Source of the DNA: Diphasiastrum complanatum
Taxonomy: Eukaryota; Streptophyta; Lycopodiopsida; Lycopodiales; Lycopodiaceae
Assembly (NCBI GenBank): GCA_029204225.1
Contig: CM055097.1
Span: 5,775,653-5,839,652, forward strand
DNA length: 64,000 nt
Direction of reading: 5' to 3'
Each line of letters opens with the position of its first letter. Position 1 is the stretch's first letter. Positions 12,356 to 22,254 of this stretch are shown piece by piece. Position numbers and translations under genes: made by a program. The notes beneath the pieces are model-generated. The model did not search any database. It saw only the letters and a program-made list of their open reading frames with translations, and had not been told where the DNA came from.

Positions 12356-12360
12356 CAAAT
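12356..12360 (+). repeat. Target site duplication caaat, left copy
   Basis: caaat lies directly before the 5' LTR of the outer element. The identical five bases lie directly after its 3' LTR at 35214-35218. Confidence 0.9.
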
Positions 12361-13096
12361 TGTAGGCTGATATTCTAAGGAATATTCGAGCCATCTTGAA
12401 AAGGATACAGACTTAAGCCTAGAACTGGATCAGTCAAGTTTAGGCCTTTGCGCCATGTTGTAACGACTTACCGTTGTTTAGTTCTAAGCCTAAGTCTAGA
12501 AGATTGGAAATTAAACTAGTCTGAATAAGTTCAACTTAAGTGATTTCAGTTGTTTATGGTCCATTGGGGGTTTGTCCCACGATACCAATTTAATTAAGTT
12601 AAGGCTATGTGGTCTATTTGTCCCATAGTGCCTTTTTGTAATTGACCACCACTCCAAGTATATATAGGAGTGGAAGAGTTCATTTTGGAGAAGAACCTCA
12701 TTTGCAATGCATGCCTATCTTTCTCTCTGAGTGTTCTCCCTTGTGTGGTTTCATAAACTGTGTTACTTCACATTGTATTGTATATTATTCATCTGGCAAC
12801 AGGTTAAGTTAATCTAGGCCCTCCATTCTCTAGTAGGGTAAGCCTCAGAGGAGGAGATTTTAGGTTAAGTCGTCATTGAATTAGGTTAAGATGTCATTTG
12901 GGTTTAGTTGCTAAGTAGAGAAAAGCGTTTCAGAAGAGTGGATCTTACCCATCAGAATACTCACCCTATGGTCATAGTGCTCTTCCCATCCTCTTGCTTA
13001 AGCTAGTTGAAGAAGCCATAGCGTAGACTAGTTGGGAGACCGCCATAGTCATGCTAGATGGAGCCATAGCCGATGGAGGATGCGAAAGATACAACA
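12361..13096 (+). repeat. 5' LTR of outer element
   Basis: Starts tgtaggctga and ends gatacaaca. It aligns end to end with 34478-35213. A TATA-like tatatata lies at 12659-12666, about 300 bp into the LTR, and probably serves as the element promoter. Confidence 0.93.
12659..12666 (+). promoter_or_regulatory. TATA box in 5' LTR
   Basis: tatatata lies in a GC-moderate context followed by ggagtgg. It is conserved at 34776-34783 in the 3' LTR. Transcription would start shortly downstream. Confidence 0.6.
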
Positions 13097-13097
13097 T

Positions 13098-13111
13098 TGG
13101 CGCCGTTGTCG
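13098..13111 (+). other. Primer binding site of outer element (tRNA-Asp type)
   Basis: tggcgccgttgtcg starts one base after the LTR end. It resembles the Asp-tRNA-complementary PBS tggcgccgttgccg used by several plant Ty3/gypsy groups, with one mismatch visible. Confidence 0.8.
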
Positions 13112-14581
13112 CTCTGTTCTCGTTTTCCCTACGTTCTTCAAGTTCTTTCTTGCTATTTTTGCTTGTTGCTTCGCATCCTACTTGCTTTTAGCATCCTTTT
13201 TTGATGTTCGCATCTTCTTTTATCATCTTTGCTAAGTTTTTAGGGTTTTTTGCTTTTTAGCCGTCGTTTTTTTTCACTCTTTTAGCCGTCATTTTTTCAT
13301 CCTTCTTTAGCCATCATTTTTAGGCCCTTCTTCATGTATTTGCTCTAGGTTTCCAATAGTCTTAAAACTTGAAGGTGGATAGGATGCACAAAAGCTTGGA
13401 GGCACGCACTTTGTGTTTTTGAGCAGGGTTTGAGCATCCACCAACGAGTTTTGAGCAGCCATCAAGCACGCAATCCTTGCAGCCCTCAGCACTCCACCGT
13501 TGCAGCCCTCAAACGCCCAACAAGAGTGATCCGTTTGTAGCTCGTTTTCATCTGTAGCTTGGATACTTGGACATCAACGCATTTTGAGCAGTTTGAGGTG
13601 TGCATTTTTGAAGCAGTTTTCTTCAGCTTACCATCGCCACACGTTTTTTAAAGAGCATCGTTTTGAGCAGGGATTCACGAGCTTTTTGGAGCGCACATCA
13701 TAGAGCACGTTTGGAGGAAAGTTTTGAGCAGGTTTCCATGCATCATAGAGTGCATGTTTTTGAAGGGCTTCTTGTTTTCCTAGGTGATTTCAGGTGTTCC
13801 TTCTTGTGCTTTCAATTGTTTCTTCCCTGTCCACGGGCTTCTAGCCATCTCGGTTATTTTCAGAACAGCAGGAGACACATCTATCTGGCCCATCAAATCT
13901 GTCCACGGGTCCCTGTCCATGATTTCTGGCTTCTTTGTTGTCCATCAGCTAAAATGGCCCAACACTAAGTATTTCTCAACGTTTTTCAGAGCAAGGGGCG
14001 CATGTATCCACAAGTTTCAAGTTTTTGGTCCACCGAGGTCTCATCCTGTGTACGCCTTCATTCTCTTCATTATTTCATACATGAATACCAGCATGCAATC
14101 CATCCCCCAACCACGTTGAACTTCATTCATTCAACAGTCAAGAGCATAATACCACACCCACCAATCAATCCAGTCCTTCCACGCCATCCTTCTCTTTTTG
14201 ACTTCAGAGGTTTGTTCGTAGTTTTCCTACTATTTTTCACAATTTGTGTGTTTCATCAATATTTTAGCTGTTTTCCGACATTTTTTTTTCAGACCTGTGT
14301 TCAATGCTTTTTTGGGCTCTTTTTTTATGACTTTAGCAGTGTTTTTCCTATTAATTTTTCTTCTTAGCTATTGGAAGCACCACAGTTTGAGTCGTGTGCG
14401 GGTACTTCTTGTGCGAGTCATTTCCACGGTTTTCAGCTCCACGGATCCAAGTTCGTGCGAGTCATCATTCACATCTATGCGAGTCATGTGCGAGTCATCT
14501 TCTATGCGAGTCATGTGTGAGTAGTAAGTTTCTTTGCACGAGTCATTTTTTTTGCGAGTCATCGTCTGTACGAGTCATCTG
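13112..14581 (+). other. Leader region of outer element
   Basis: About 1.5 kb of T-rich leader with no domain-bearing ORF. ORFs of 60-120 codons (13663-13968, 14002-14367) are rich in Phe, Ser and His and show no motif. Long untranslated leaders are common in plant gypsy elements. The end carries a cluster of cgagtcat repeats and is cut by element A at 14582. Confidence 0.55.
14407..14579 (+). repeat. Cluster of eight cgagtcat motifs
   Basis: cgagtcat occurs eight times in about 170 bp, mostly as gcgagtcat or acgagtcat, with irregular spacing. It is an interspersed short motif, not a tandem array. The core GAGTCA resembles bZIP-type sites, but no binding is demonstrated. Confidence 0.85.
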
Positions 14582-14765
14582 TGTTGTGTCGTCGATGTAG
14601 CATAGGGGGTCCGTCGCTGGGAGCGGGAACCTCGCCTTCACCTGCATAGCAAGAAGAGAGAGGGAGAGGAGAGAGAGGAGAAAGAGAATGCCTAGATTGA
14701 GAAAGGCTTTGGGGCTCGAGCGCCTACCCAAAGCTATTCTATCCCAACGTAGGGAGAGAGGGAGA

Positions 14766-14818
<53 letters not shown>

Positions 14819-15249
14819 TGAAGAAACCAAGAGAGTTTTCTTAGAATGAGAATGGAAGATGATACAATACAAAGGAAATGGCTCCCTTTTATAGATTTTA
14901 GAGGTGAGCCTCCTTCACTCTCATTGGCCACTTCATTAGGGCAAGGATTCTAATCCAAGCCTTTAAAATAAACACAACCTAAATCTATTGGTGCTAAGAA
15001 AGCACAAGGGCACTCACGTGTTTCATGTGAGTTTTAAGTTGGACCCTTTTAGCTTTTTTATTTGCAACTTGACTTAGAACCTCTAATGTCATTTTAGAGT
15101 TTTAAGCCCCTAGTCTCTTATTCCTAGGAATTACAAATTGCTACTTGTGCTGGGTTGGGCTTACACGCGCAGGATGCCAGTGCCCTCGCACTTCTTTCCC
15201 TACTTACAATGTACTTTGACGGGGCCCACTAGGTAAGGCTTGGCCAACA
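14582..15249 (-). repeat. 3' LTR of element A
   Basis: Plus-strand text starts tgttgtgtcgtcgatg and is proposed to end ggccaaca, giving inverted ends tgttg/caaca. It matches 21318-22010 and the left part of 26596 onward. It contains a (GA)n tract at 14769-14812. The left boundary is fixed by three copies, while the right boundary rests on the end sequence only. Confidence 0.7.
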
Positions 15250-15462
15250 ATATTTTAAGTGGTGGGACTACTTGTTTATTATTGTGCAGGAAATACCCAC
15301 AACAGGGTCCACGGCCCAAAGTAGTGCCGGTTCCTCGGCACTAGGCTGGAACTGTCGTGAAGGGGCGCTGTTGTCAGTTATTTTATTGTTGGGACATGGC
15401 TACTTCAGAAAAAGGTGGATAGAATTCGCTTACGGAAAACCTGAGACTTTATTAGTGGATGA

Positions 15463-16869
15463 TCAACAAGAACTGAGACTTGCCAGATTTTCAATAATAC
15501 CCATAAGGGTCTTGGGCTGCTGCATTATGGAACAATGAGACTTTGGTTGAATCTTGCTCGTTGAGGGACAATCATCAACTTTAGTCTTCTCTTGGTCATT
15601 GCACTTCTTCGTTGAAGGCTGCGTGATGGCACTTTTCCTTGGATCTTGTGCTGAATTGCCTTCAAGTTGCCCTGTTGACGCTAGTCCCCTTTGTACTTCA
15701 TCACTAAAAAGTTTTTGCAGTGATTGCGCCAAGAGACTTGGTAAAATCCGTTGGACTTCGTCGGATGCCAATTTCTTGACTTCCTCAGTTACCATTAGCA
15801 TGATGGATTCTACCATCTCTGTCTTCTGTGATGGTTTTACTTGTTTGCCCGAGGGTATCTTTGCGTACTTTGGGACTTTTGCCAGATTGTCTTCTTCATC
15901 ACTCGCTTCATAGCCCGGTGGCACTAAGATTTTTCTTTTATAGTGCGTTCGAGGTGGAAGGGTCACCACAGGTGCATGTCGATCTACATAGGCCAAATGC
16001 CTCCTGGCTATTTGTGGATTTTTCATCGGGCAATCTTGACATGAATGATTAACTCCACATTGTGAACACAAGGGATCAAATGTTGACGGATCCCCTTGGT
16101 GTGGACATTCAGCACGACGGTGTTTTTCTCCGCATCCATAGCACCTAACTGAGTGTAGTATGCCATCACCTCTAAGTTGATAGACATATACCGATAATAG
16201 ATTCCCCTTAGGATCTTCCACAAAATAGACTGGTAGGCTGTTATGGTCCTCCATTGAATTCGGTGATATGCAAGAGGATATAACCAAAACTTCTACCTTG
16301 CCGTTGTATGTTGAAGAAACGCGTGATTTAGCCTGTTGCTCTGTATTTTGTCCTTTTAACAAGCGCGGATTTTTGATTGGACACCTGGTATTTAGATGAT
16401 CTCCAAAGCAGAAGGTACATTCGTCCTTTTCAAGAAACTTAATAGAGAGAGCATAAGCTTGCTGATAGCTTGAAGTGCAAGGTTCTTGATCTTCTGCTGC
16501 ACTTGATCTGCTTGACCTTGCTGCACTTTGTTGCCTTGCATGGGGTTCCATTCTTGTTGGATCATCGCTCGTTGTCGACCTTTGTTGCTCTGATTTCCCA
16601 TCTGGATAGGGAAAATCCTTTTTCCTGAGTGAGATTTCCATCAAGGCAGCATCCTTACAAAGTTGTGCAAGCGACGCAAAGGATGCTAACTCTTCCATAC
16701 CAGAACTGATCCTTTTGGGCAGTCCAACATAGTATTTTGCCATGATGATCTGTTGGGGAATCGAGGGATCACAATCCTTCACTAGATGATAGATCCGATA
16801 GGTGTAGTCTTGGATTGTTTCAGTAGGAAACTTTTTTAATTTTGATAATCCTACAAGGGTGGTCTCCAT
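15463..16869 (-). CDS. Gag-like protein with three zinc knuckles (468 aa)
   Basis: A Gag-type protein expected to coat and package element RNA. The N-terminal 120 residues resemble retrotransposon Gag (LSKLKKFPTETIQDYTYRIYHLV). Three knuckles follow at about residues 152-164, 244-256 and 270-282: CTFCFGDHLNTRC, CYGCGEKHRRAEC and CSQCGVNHSCQDC. All have spacing CX2CX3HX4C, one residue shorter than the usual CX2CX4HX4C. The C-terminal part is charged and Pro/Ser-rich. A deletion of about 350 bp relative to element B shifts the frame near the end, so the last residues are not native. The ATG is the first in frame and is shared with element B. No protease or pol follows. Confidence 0.7.
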   Translation of the reverse strand: METTLVGLSKLKKFPTETIQDYTYRIYHLVKDCDPSIPQQIIMAKYYVGLPKRISSGMEELASFASLAQLCKDAALMEISLRKKDFPYPDGKSEQQRSTTSDDPTRMEPHARQQSAARSSRSSAAEDQEPCTSSYQQAYALSIKFLEKDECTFCFGDHLNTRCPIKNPRLLKGQNTEQQAKSRVSSTYNGKVEVLVISSCISPNSMEDHNSLPVYFVEDPKGNLLSVYVYQLRGDGILHSVRCYGCGEKHRRAECPHQGDPSTFDPLCSQCGVNHSCQDCPMKNPQIARRHLAYVDRHAPVVTLPPRTHYKRKILVPPGYEASDEEDNLAKVPKYAKIPSGKQVKPSQKTEMVESIMLMVTEEVKKLASDEVQRILPSLLAQSLQKLFSDEVQRGLASTGQLEGNSAQDPRKSAITQPSTKKCNDQEKTKVDDCPSTSKIQPKSHCSIMQQPKTLMGIIENLASLSSC

Positions 16870-17621
16870 AGTTCAGCACTAGAATGTCACAAAGTAGCTG
16901 GTTGGTGAATTGCTTCAAGGTTTGCTCAATGATTCTGGTGTTCCAACCTCTTTTTTTTTTTTTTTGTGGGAGATGGAAATAAAAAAAAGAAAAGAAAAAA
17001 GAGAGAAGAGAATCAGTAAATGGTGGATCAGTATGGATGAGAATAGAGACATAAATGGATTTATCTAGTAGAGATGGAGATAGAAGATGGAATAGAGATG
17101 GAACAGAGGAATGATGGATGGATAGTGGTTGATGTGGAGGGAATTGATCGGCTTGATCTGAGGTTCATTCACTTGATTCAATCTAGGGATGTTGGATCTT
17201 GATGGATAATGTGACTGCAACCTAGATTTGACAAGATCTGATCAGTTTCAGTTGGCTAATAGTGTGATTTTAGCTCTTTTTCATGGTTTTTTTTTTTTTT
17301 TTTTAGATTTCTTCAGACTTGAGTGAATCAAACCCTCAACCTTCCTACAGTAGCTGTATCTGGACCATTTCTAGACAATGGGAGTTCTGCAAGAGTTCTT
17401 GATGGACAGATTTGTCAGGATCTTGAAAAAACTCAGTTTTTTGGCACTTTTTGGCACTTTTTCTTAAATATTTGAAAATCTAACCATTGGATCTTCACAA
17501 AATTTTTACAGTAGCCAGGTCTAGGTAGATCTATCCATAAAAATCTTTGCGAATGTTACTTCCCAGTCAGATTCAGCTGCTCACCAAGCTGCAAGAGTTA
17601 CTTCCCAAGGAAACTCAAAAA
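16870..17621 (-). other. Leader of element A, truncated
   Basis: Non-coding leader upstream of gag with T16 and T20 tracts. It aligns with 24058-24900 of element B. It ends inside the first leader repeat unit (tcaaaaaatcttga). Confidence 0.65.
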
Positions 17622-18122
17622 ATCTTGAATATATATACATAATTTTACAGGTGTGCAGATGAAGAAAGTACAAAGTGGATGTGTTGTCTGTGAGGGATCA
17701 TGGATGGCTGTTGTTGTTGTCAAATCTGTTTGCACAGTGCATGAGATGAGCGTGAGAAGGCCGGACATCAACCTTCACTAAAATGAACGTTGGTGAAGAT
17801 GCAAAAAATGCGACACTCTGACAAATGCCTTCAAATTTGATTTACGGGTTACCTTCGCTTTTCCATTAGGGCACCTTCGGCATTTCTAGGGCAGTGTCGT
17901 CTTTTTCGTCTGTCACAAAACATGTGTAAGAACACAGTGTCGTCTTTTTCGCCTTTTTCACTTGTGAAAATTTACTTGTATTTATGCAGACAGTCGCATT
18001 TTTCGCCTGTCTTATTTTGCATGTAAATATGCAGACTATGCGACAACATAAATAAAATACAGCAGCTTGAATGGAGGCAGAATAACATAGGATTTAGGAG
18101 AGCAGAGGAGATAAATCCAACA
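17622..18122 (-). repeat. 3' LTR portion of copia element D
   Basis: The right boundary is clear: plus-strand text ends aaatccaaca, directly followed by a C12 run (G12 PPT on the minus strand) and the pol stop codon. The left boundary is uncertain, and the start given is where similarity to element A's leader ends. Confidence 0.5.
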
Positions 18123-18134
18123 CCCCCCCCCCCC
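18123..18134 (-). other. Polypurine tract of copia D (G12)
   Basis: On the minus strand a pure G12 run sits between the RNase H stop codon and the LTR start tgttggattta. That is the expected PPT position, although a homopolymer is unusual. Confidence 0.65.
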
Positions 18135-18335
18135 TTAATCTGGATCCGTGAATGCCTTGATCTTCAGACTAAGCAATGCACAAAACTTGTTGTGTGCATT
18201 AACACTTAATGCCTTCGTGAATATATCTGCAACCATGTCCTGCGTTCTACAGTACGTTAAGCTCACCTCCTTGTTGAGAACCTTGCCCCTGATGTAGTGA
18301 TATCTGATTTCAATGTGCTTACTCCTAGAGTAAAG
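18134..18335 (-). pseudogene. copia D RNase H C-terminus fragment
   Basis: The minus-strand translation reads RSKHIEIRYHYIRGKVL, then SLTYCRTQDMVADIFTKAL, and stops just before the PPT. These are the diagnostic last motifs of Ty1/copia RNase H (usually HIDVRHHFIR and DIFTKPLP). Everything upstream is lost, since the fragment is cut at about 18335 where the DUF7869-type sequence starts. No stop lies inside the fragment. Confidence 0.85.
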
Positions 18336-18383
18336 TCAGAAACATAGGATGTTGTGTTTTCTCATGTTTACAAAAGTTAAGCT

Positions 18384-20766
18384 TTGCTAAAATTAGGCAA
18401 ATTTGAACAAAGTTTTTTTTCAAAGACAAAAAATGATCAAAATTATTATCTTTGTTCATCTGTAAGGCTTGATCGAAAAGGTTTTGCTTACTTCTTGGAA
18501 ACAATTGAAGGTTGTCATAAAGCTTTCAAAGGTGTTCATGCAATTGGAAACTCAAGACTTGCCCGCATTCACACGAGGTTACAAAAAGATCCAAGCCTTC
18601 AAGGTTCTCTTCAAGGTCGAACTGTTTCTCTGTATTGCTCAACCGCAAAAGTGTGGTTAACTCATTTTATTAATGTGAACGCCGAGAAACTTCCAAATTC
18701 TCTGTATTTTCATCTTCCAGACAATTCACGAAATTGGAAATATTCTTGATGTACAAAGATTTTGCAATGTCCAAGAATGTTCAACATCTAAGTTATTCTT
18801 ATTTCGTGAAGCTGTGGAAAAGAGATTTTGGTCTTGTAAAAATTCCAAAAAAATCTCGAATGTCTATTTGTACCAACTGAAAGCACTCAAAGAACAAGCG
18901 AAAACGTCCTAAAAAAAGGTAATTGCTATTTAAATTCGTTTCACTCATTAAATATCCAATTACTTAAGTTCAGTTTTTTTTTTTTTGTGATTTTTTTAGC
19001 GAACATTGCCAAGTCACTTCAAATCCATAGAGAGCAACAGACAATAGAAAGACAAAAGCTTGCAAAACATCAAAAAAAGTGTTTGGAGTTTTCTCAAAAA
19101 TATTTGGGTCTCGTAATCGACAAGATGAATAAATAAAAAATACTAATGCCACATTTTGTAAGAGTGCCAAAGAATTTAAATGAAGTTGATTTTATTCAAG
19201 TTCGTTTGTTGGTGCTCTTATATTCAACGACACTTTGCAGTCTAAAGTGTATTTCAACTACGCAAACGTTCGAAATGACCCAAATTTGAACATTACCATA
19301 ATTCACGAAATAATACTTGAATTTGATAATAGTCTTCCTAAGATTCTCTACTTGCAATTTGATAATACTGCCAGAGAAAATAAAAATCAAATAGTGCTGG
19401 CATATTTATCAATGTTAGTTGTTCTGAAGATTTTCAAAAAAATCAAAATAGGTTTTTTTATTGGTGGGTCACACTCATGATCAAATTGACCAAATGTTCA
19501 GTTGCTTCTCGAAAAAGCTAAGATGCAAAAAAGCCTTTTCTTTACCAGTCTTATAGAGTATTATCGAGGACTTGTACACCCCTGCACCAAATGTGGTTTT
19601 ATTGCGTTGCACATATGATTTTAGAGATTACATCAAAACATCAGAAGAACATTGCATCACACCAATAAATGATATTTGTTTCCAACATCAGTTCAAAATT
19701 GCTAATAATGTTGGTGGCATCACATTATTGTGGGGAAAGCGATTCTCTAACTCAATGGCATGGCTACCTTCTGAAAGAGTCCGGTTTTTACAATCTGTCT
19801 TTTTTTAAAGTTAAACTTGCATCTTTGTGTCCTCTAACTTCTGTCTTAAAGGAGCAAAAAGCTCAAAGGGAACATCGGCCAGTCGATCCATTTGCGGCGT
19901 TAAACTTTTTGGAAACAACCATTCAAGCAACATACCAGTTTTTGGACGAGTTTGATCGACATTGGTGGACGAATTTTTTTGAGGAGCAAAAAATATGTTT
20001 GTTTGATTTGGGAGACTCAAACTTGTCTGAAAAATTTCAGTGGCCAACCAGATCTTCAATTCCAACAACGGTCATTGATTCCTCTTTTGTTTTAAAACAG
20101 ACTGAGTCTTTAAACCTTCTTCATAACGAAGAACGTGAAATTTATTTGGATTCCAGAAAAAGTTGACGAACCGTAAATGTTGCTAAGGCTAAATGGTCTG
20201 ATAACCTCAATGAAATAAAGGTCAAGAATCTCAGTGCACTTTTGGCGTCAGAAAATAGCGAAAGTCATCCATTTTGGATTGCTAAAGTGATTGGCTTCAT
20301 TCATAGTAACGACACCAAAATTGTACGTGTGCATTGGATGCGTACCATTTCAACAAATGCTTTCTTGAAAAGGTACAAGCTAGAAATGTTGCAATTAGAT
20401 CCAAGAGGCAAGCAGAAGTGTGCAACAAAGAACCAACCAAGAGTCGATGACATAAATCTTGAAGGTGTGGATGTGCTTGTATTTAATTTTGAGTTAACAA
20501 TGACGAACCATTTACGAAAGTCCACAATATCTATTTTACAAGAACGGCTTGGGCTAAGTGCACAACCATCATCTTCAACTCGGCTTCAACGCATCAAAGC
20601 CACAATAAACAATTTTCTCTCGACATTGGATGCTGATTCGGATGGGAATTTGACGATAGACTCTAATGAAAAAGATGGGTCATCAACTTCTTCAGCTGAA
20701 AAGGAGAGCCTTGATAATATTTCAAGCAGTGACTTAAGAGGAGTTAGTGAGAATTCCTTGGAATAA
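18384..20766 (+). pseudogene. DUF7869-type protein relic
   Basis: A decayed gene in several frames. In order, it shows an N-terminal segment ending in KVWLTHFINVNAEKLPNSL, then YFVKLWKRDFGLVKIPKKSR (about 18800-18880). A charged coiled segment follows (REQQTIERQKLAKHQKK, about 19020). Next are LQFDNTARENKNQIVLAYL (19351-19407) and, after a one-base frameshift, VGHTHDQIDQMFS at 19464-19503. Then comes FQHQFKIANN with LLWGKRFS (about 19680-19755), and a C-terminal part (20242-20766) with HPFWIAKVIGF and VRVHWM. The DN..ENKN and VGHTHDQIDQMFS motifs mark, from memory, a widespread uncharacterised family. A nuclease-like or transposase-like role is my guess. Stops and frameshifts make it dead. 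The C-terminal 174 codons remain open. It is flanked by broken copia elements. Confidence 0.65.
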
Positions 20767-20830
20767 AATTGTGAAAATAAATAATATGAAAATTATTTTC
20801 AATGTTTCAACATTTGTGGAGTTAGACTAG

Positions 20831-21317
20831 TTGGCTGCAAATGTATTATGTGAAGATACTTTGGATGTTGATGGTGAAGAGCCTTCTTCAAGTCAAAATC
20901 CAAGAAGGACATCAAGGGAAAGACAAAAACTCTCAAGGCTCACATATGATGAGAAGGGTAAGCAAGTTGAAGGTACAAACTTTGCTTTTGCAACCTCTTT
21001 TGTGAACCACATGTGTAGATGAAACAATTCAAAAGGAGGAGTGGATCCAAGTAGTGGATCAAGCTCTCATGAAAAACAACACATGGAGATTGGTGGAGCT
21101 TCCTAAGGACAAGAAGACAATTGTATGCAAGTGGATCTTCAAGGTGCGGACTAATCAATATGGATCAATCAACAAACACAAGACAAGGTTGGTTGCAAAA
21201 GGATATGCTCAAGAGTATGGTATTGATTGTGATGAGACCTTTGCACCTATGGCAAAGATGGTAAGCATTCAAGTCATTATCTTTCTTGCAACTCTTTATG
21301 GTTGGGATCTATGACAA
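20831..21317 (+). pseudogene. copia G fragment: integrase-RT linker and RT N-terminus
   Basis: The translation closely follows residues about 750-900 of element E: SRLTYDEKGKQVEGTNFAFA, then NTWRLVELPKDKKTIVCKW, DETFAPMAKMV and LATLYGWDL. It has frameshifts and a stop. It is cut at about tgacaa (21317) by element B, at the point where E reads tggcaa. The 5' part of this copia is missing, and its 3' end with LTR lies beyond element B at 29452-30720. Confidence 0.82.
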
Positions 21318-21535
21318 TGTTGTGTCGTCGATGTAGCATAGGGGTCCGTCGCTGGGAGCGGCAACCTCGCCTTCACCTGCATAGCAAGAAGAGAGAGGGA
21401 GAGGAGAGAGAGGAGAAAGAGAGTGGAGAGAGGGAGAGAGAGAATGCCTAGATCGAGAAAGGCTTTGGGGGCTCGAGCGCCTACCCAAAGCTATTCTATC
21501 CCAACGTAGGGAGAGAGGGAGAAGAGAGAGGTAGA

Positions 21536-21568
<33 letters not shown>

Positions 21569-22010
21569 GGAGAGGGAGATGGAAAAACCAAGAGAGTTTT
21601 ATTAGAATGAGAATGTAAGATGATACAATACAAAGGGAATGGCTCTCTCTTACAAATTTTGGAGGTGAGCCTCCTTCACTCTCATTGGCCACTTCACTGA
21701 GACAAGGATTCTAATCCAAGCCTTTAAAATAAACACAACTTAAATCTATTGGTGCTAAGAAAGCACAAGGGCACTCACATGATTCATGTGAGTTTTAAGT
21801 TGGAATCTTTTAGCTTTTTTATTTGCAACTTAACTTAGGACCTCTAATGTCATTTTAGAGTTTTAAGCCCCTAGTCTCTTATTCCTAGGAATTACAACTT
21901 GCTACTTGTGCTGGGTTGGGCTTACATGCGCAGGATGCCAGTGCCCTCACACTTATTTCTCTACTTACAATGTATTGTGACGGGGCCCACTAGGTAAGGC
22001 TTGGCCAACA
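21318..22010 (-). repeat. 3' LTR of element B
   Basis: Starts tgttgtgtcgtcgatg and ends ggccaaca on the plus strand. It is closely similar to 14582-15249. The GA tract is short and interrupted here (21528-21580). Confidence 0.72.
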
Positions 22011-22254
22011 ATATTTTAAGTGGTGGGACTCACTTGTTTATTACCGTGTAGGAAATACCCACAATAGGGTCCACGACCCAAAGTAGTGCCCGTCCCTCGG
22101 CACTAGGCTGGAACTGTCGTAAAGGGACGCTGTTGTCGGTTTTTTTTATTGTTGGGACATGGCTGCTTCAGAAAAAGCGTGGACATAATTTACTTACGTA
22201 AAACCTGAGGCTTTATTAGTGGATGATCAGCAAGAACTGAGATTTGCCAGATTT

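Larger units (their letters stand above)
14582..17621 (-). mobile_element. Gag-only LTR element A, 5' truncated
   Basis: A minus-strand copy of the same family as element B (21318-29451). It holds the 3' LTR, the gag gene and the start of the leader. The leader is cut at about 17621, after one unit of the roughly 150-bp leader repeat, and no 5' LTR is present. Unlike B, it keeps a continuous gag frame but lacks about 350 bp of the gag 3' part. No pol sequence lies between gag and LTR. Confidence 0.8.
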
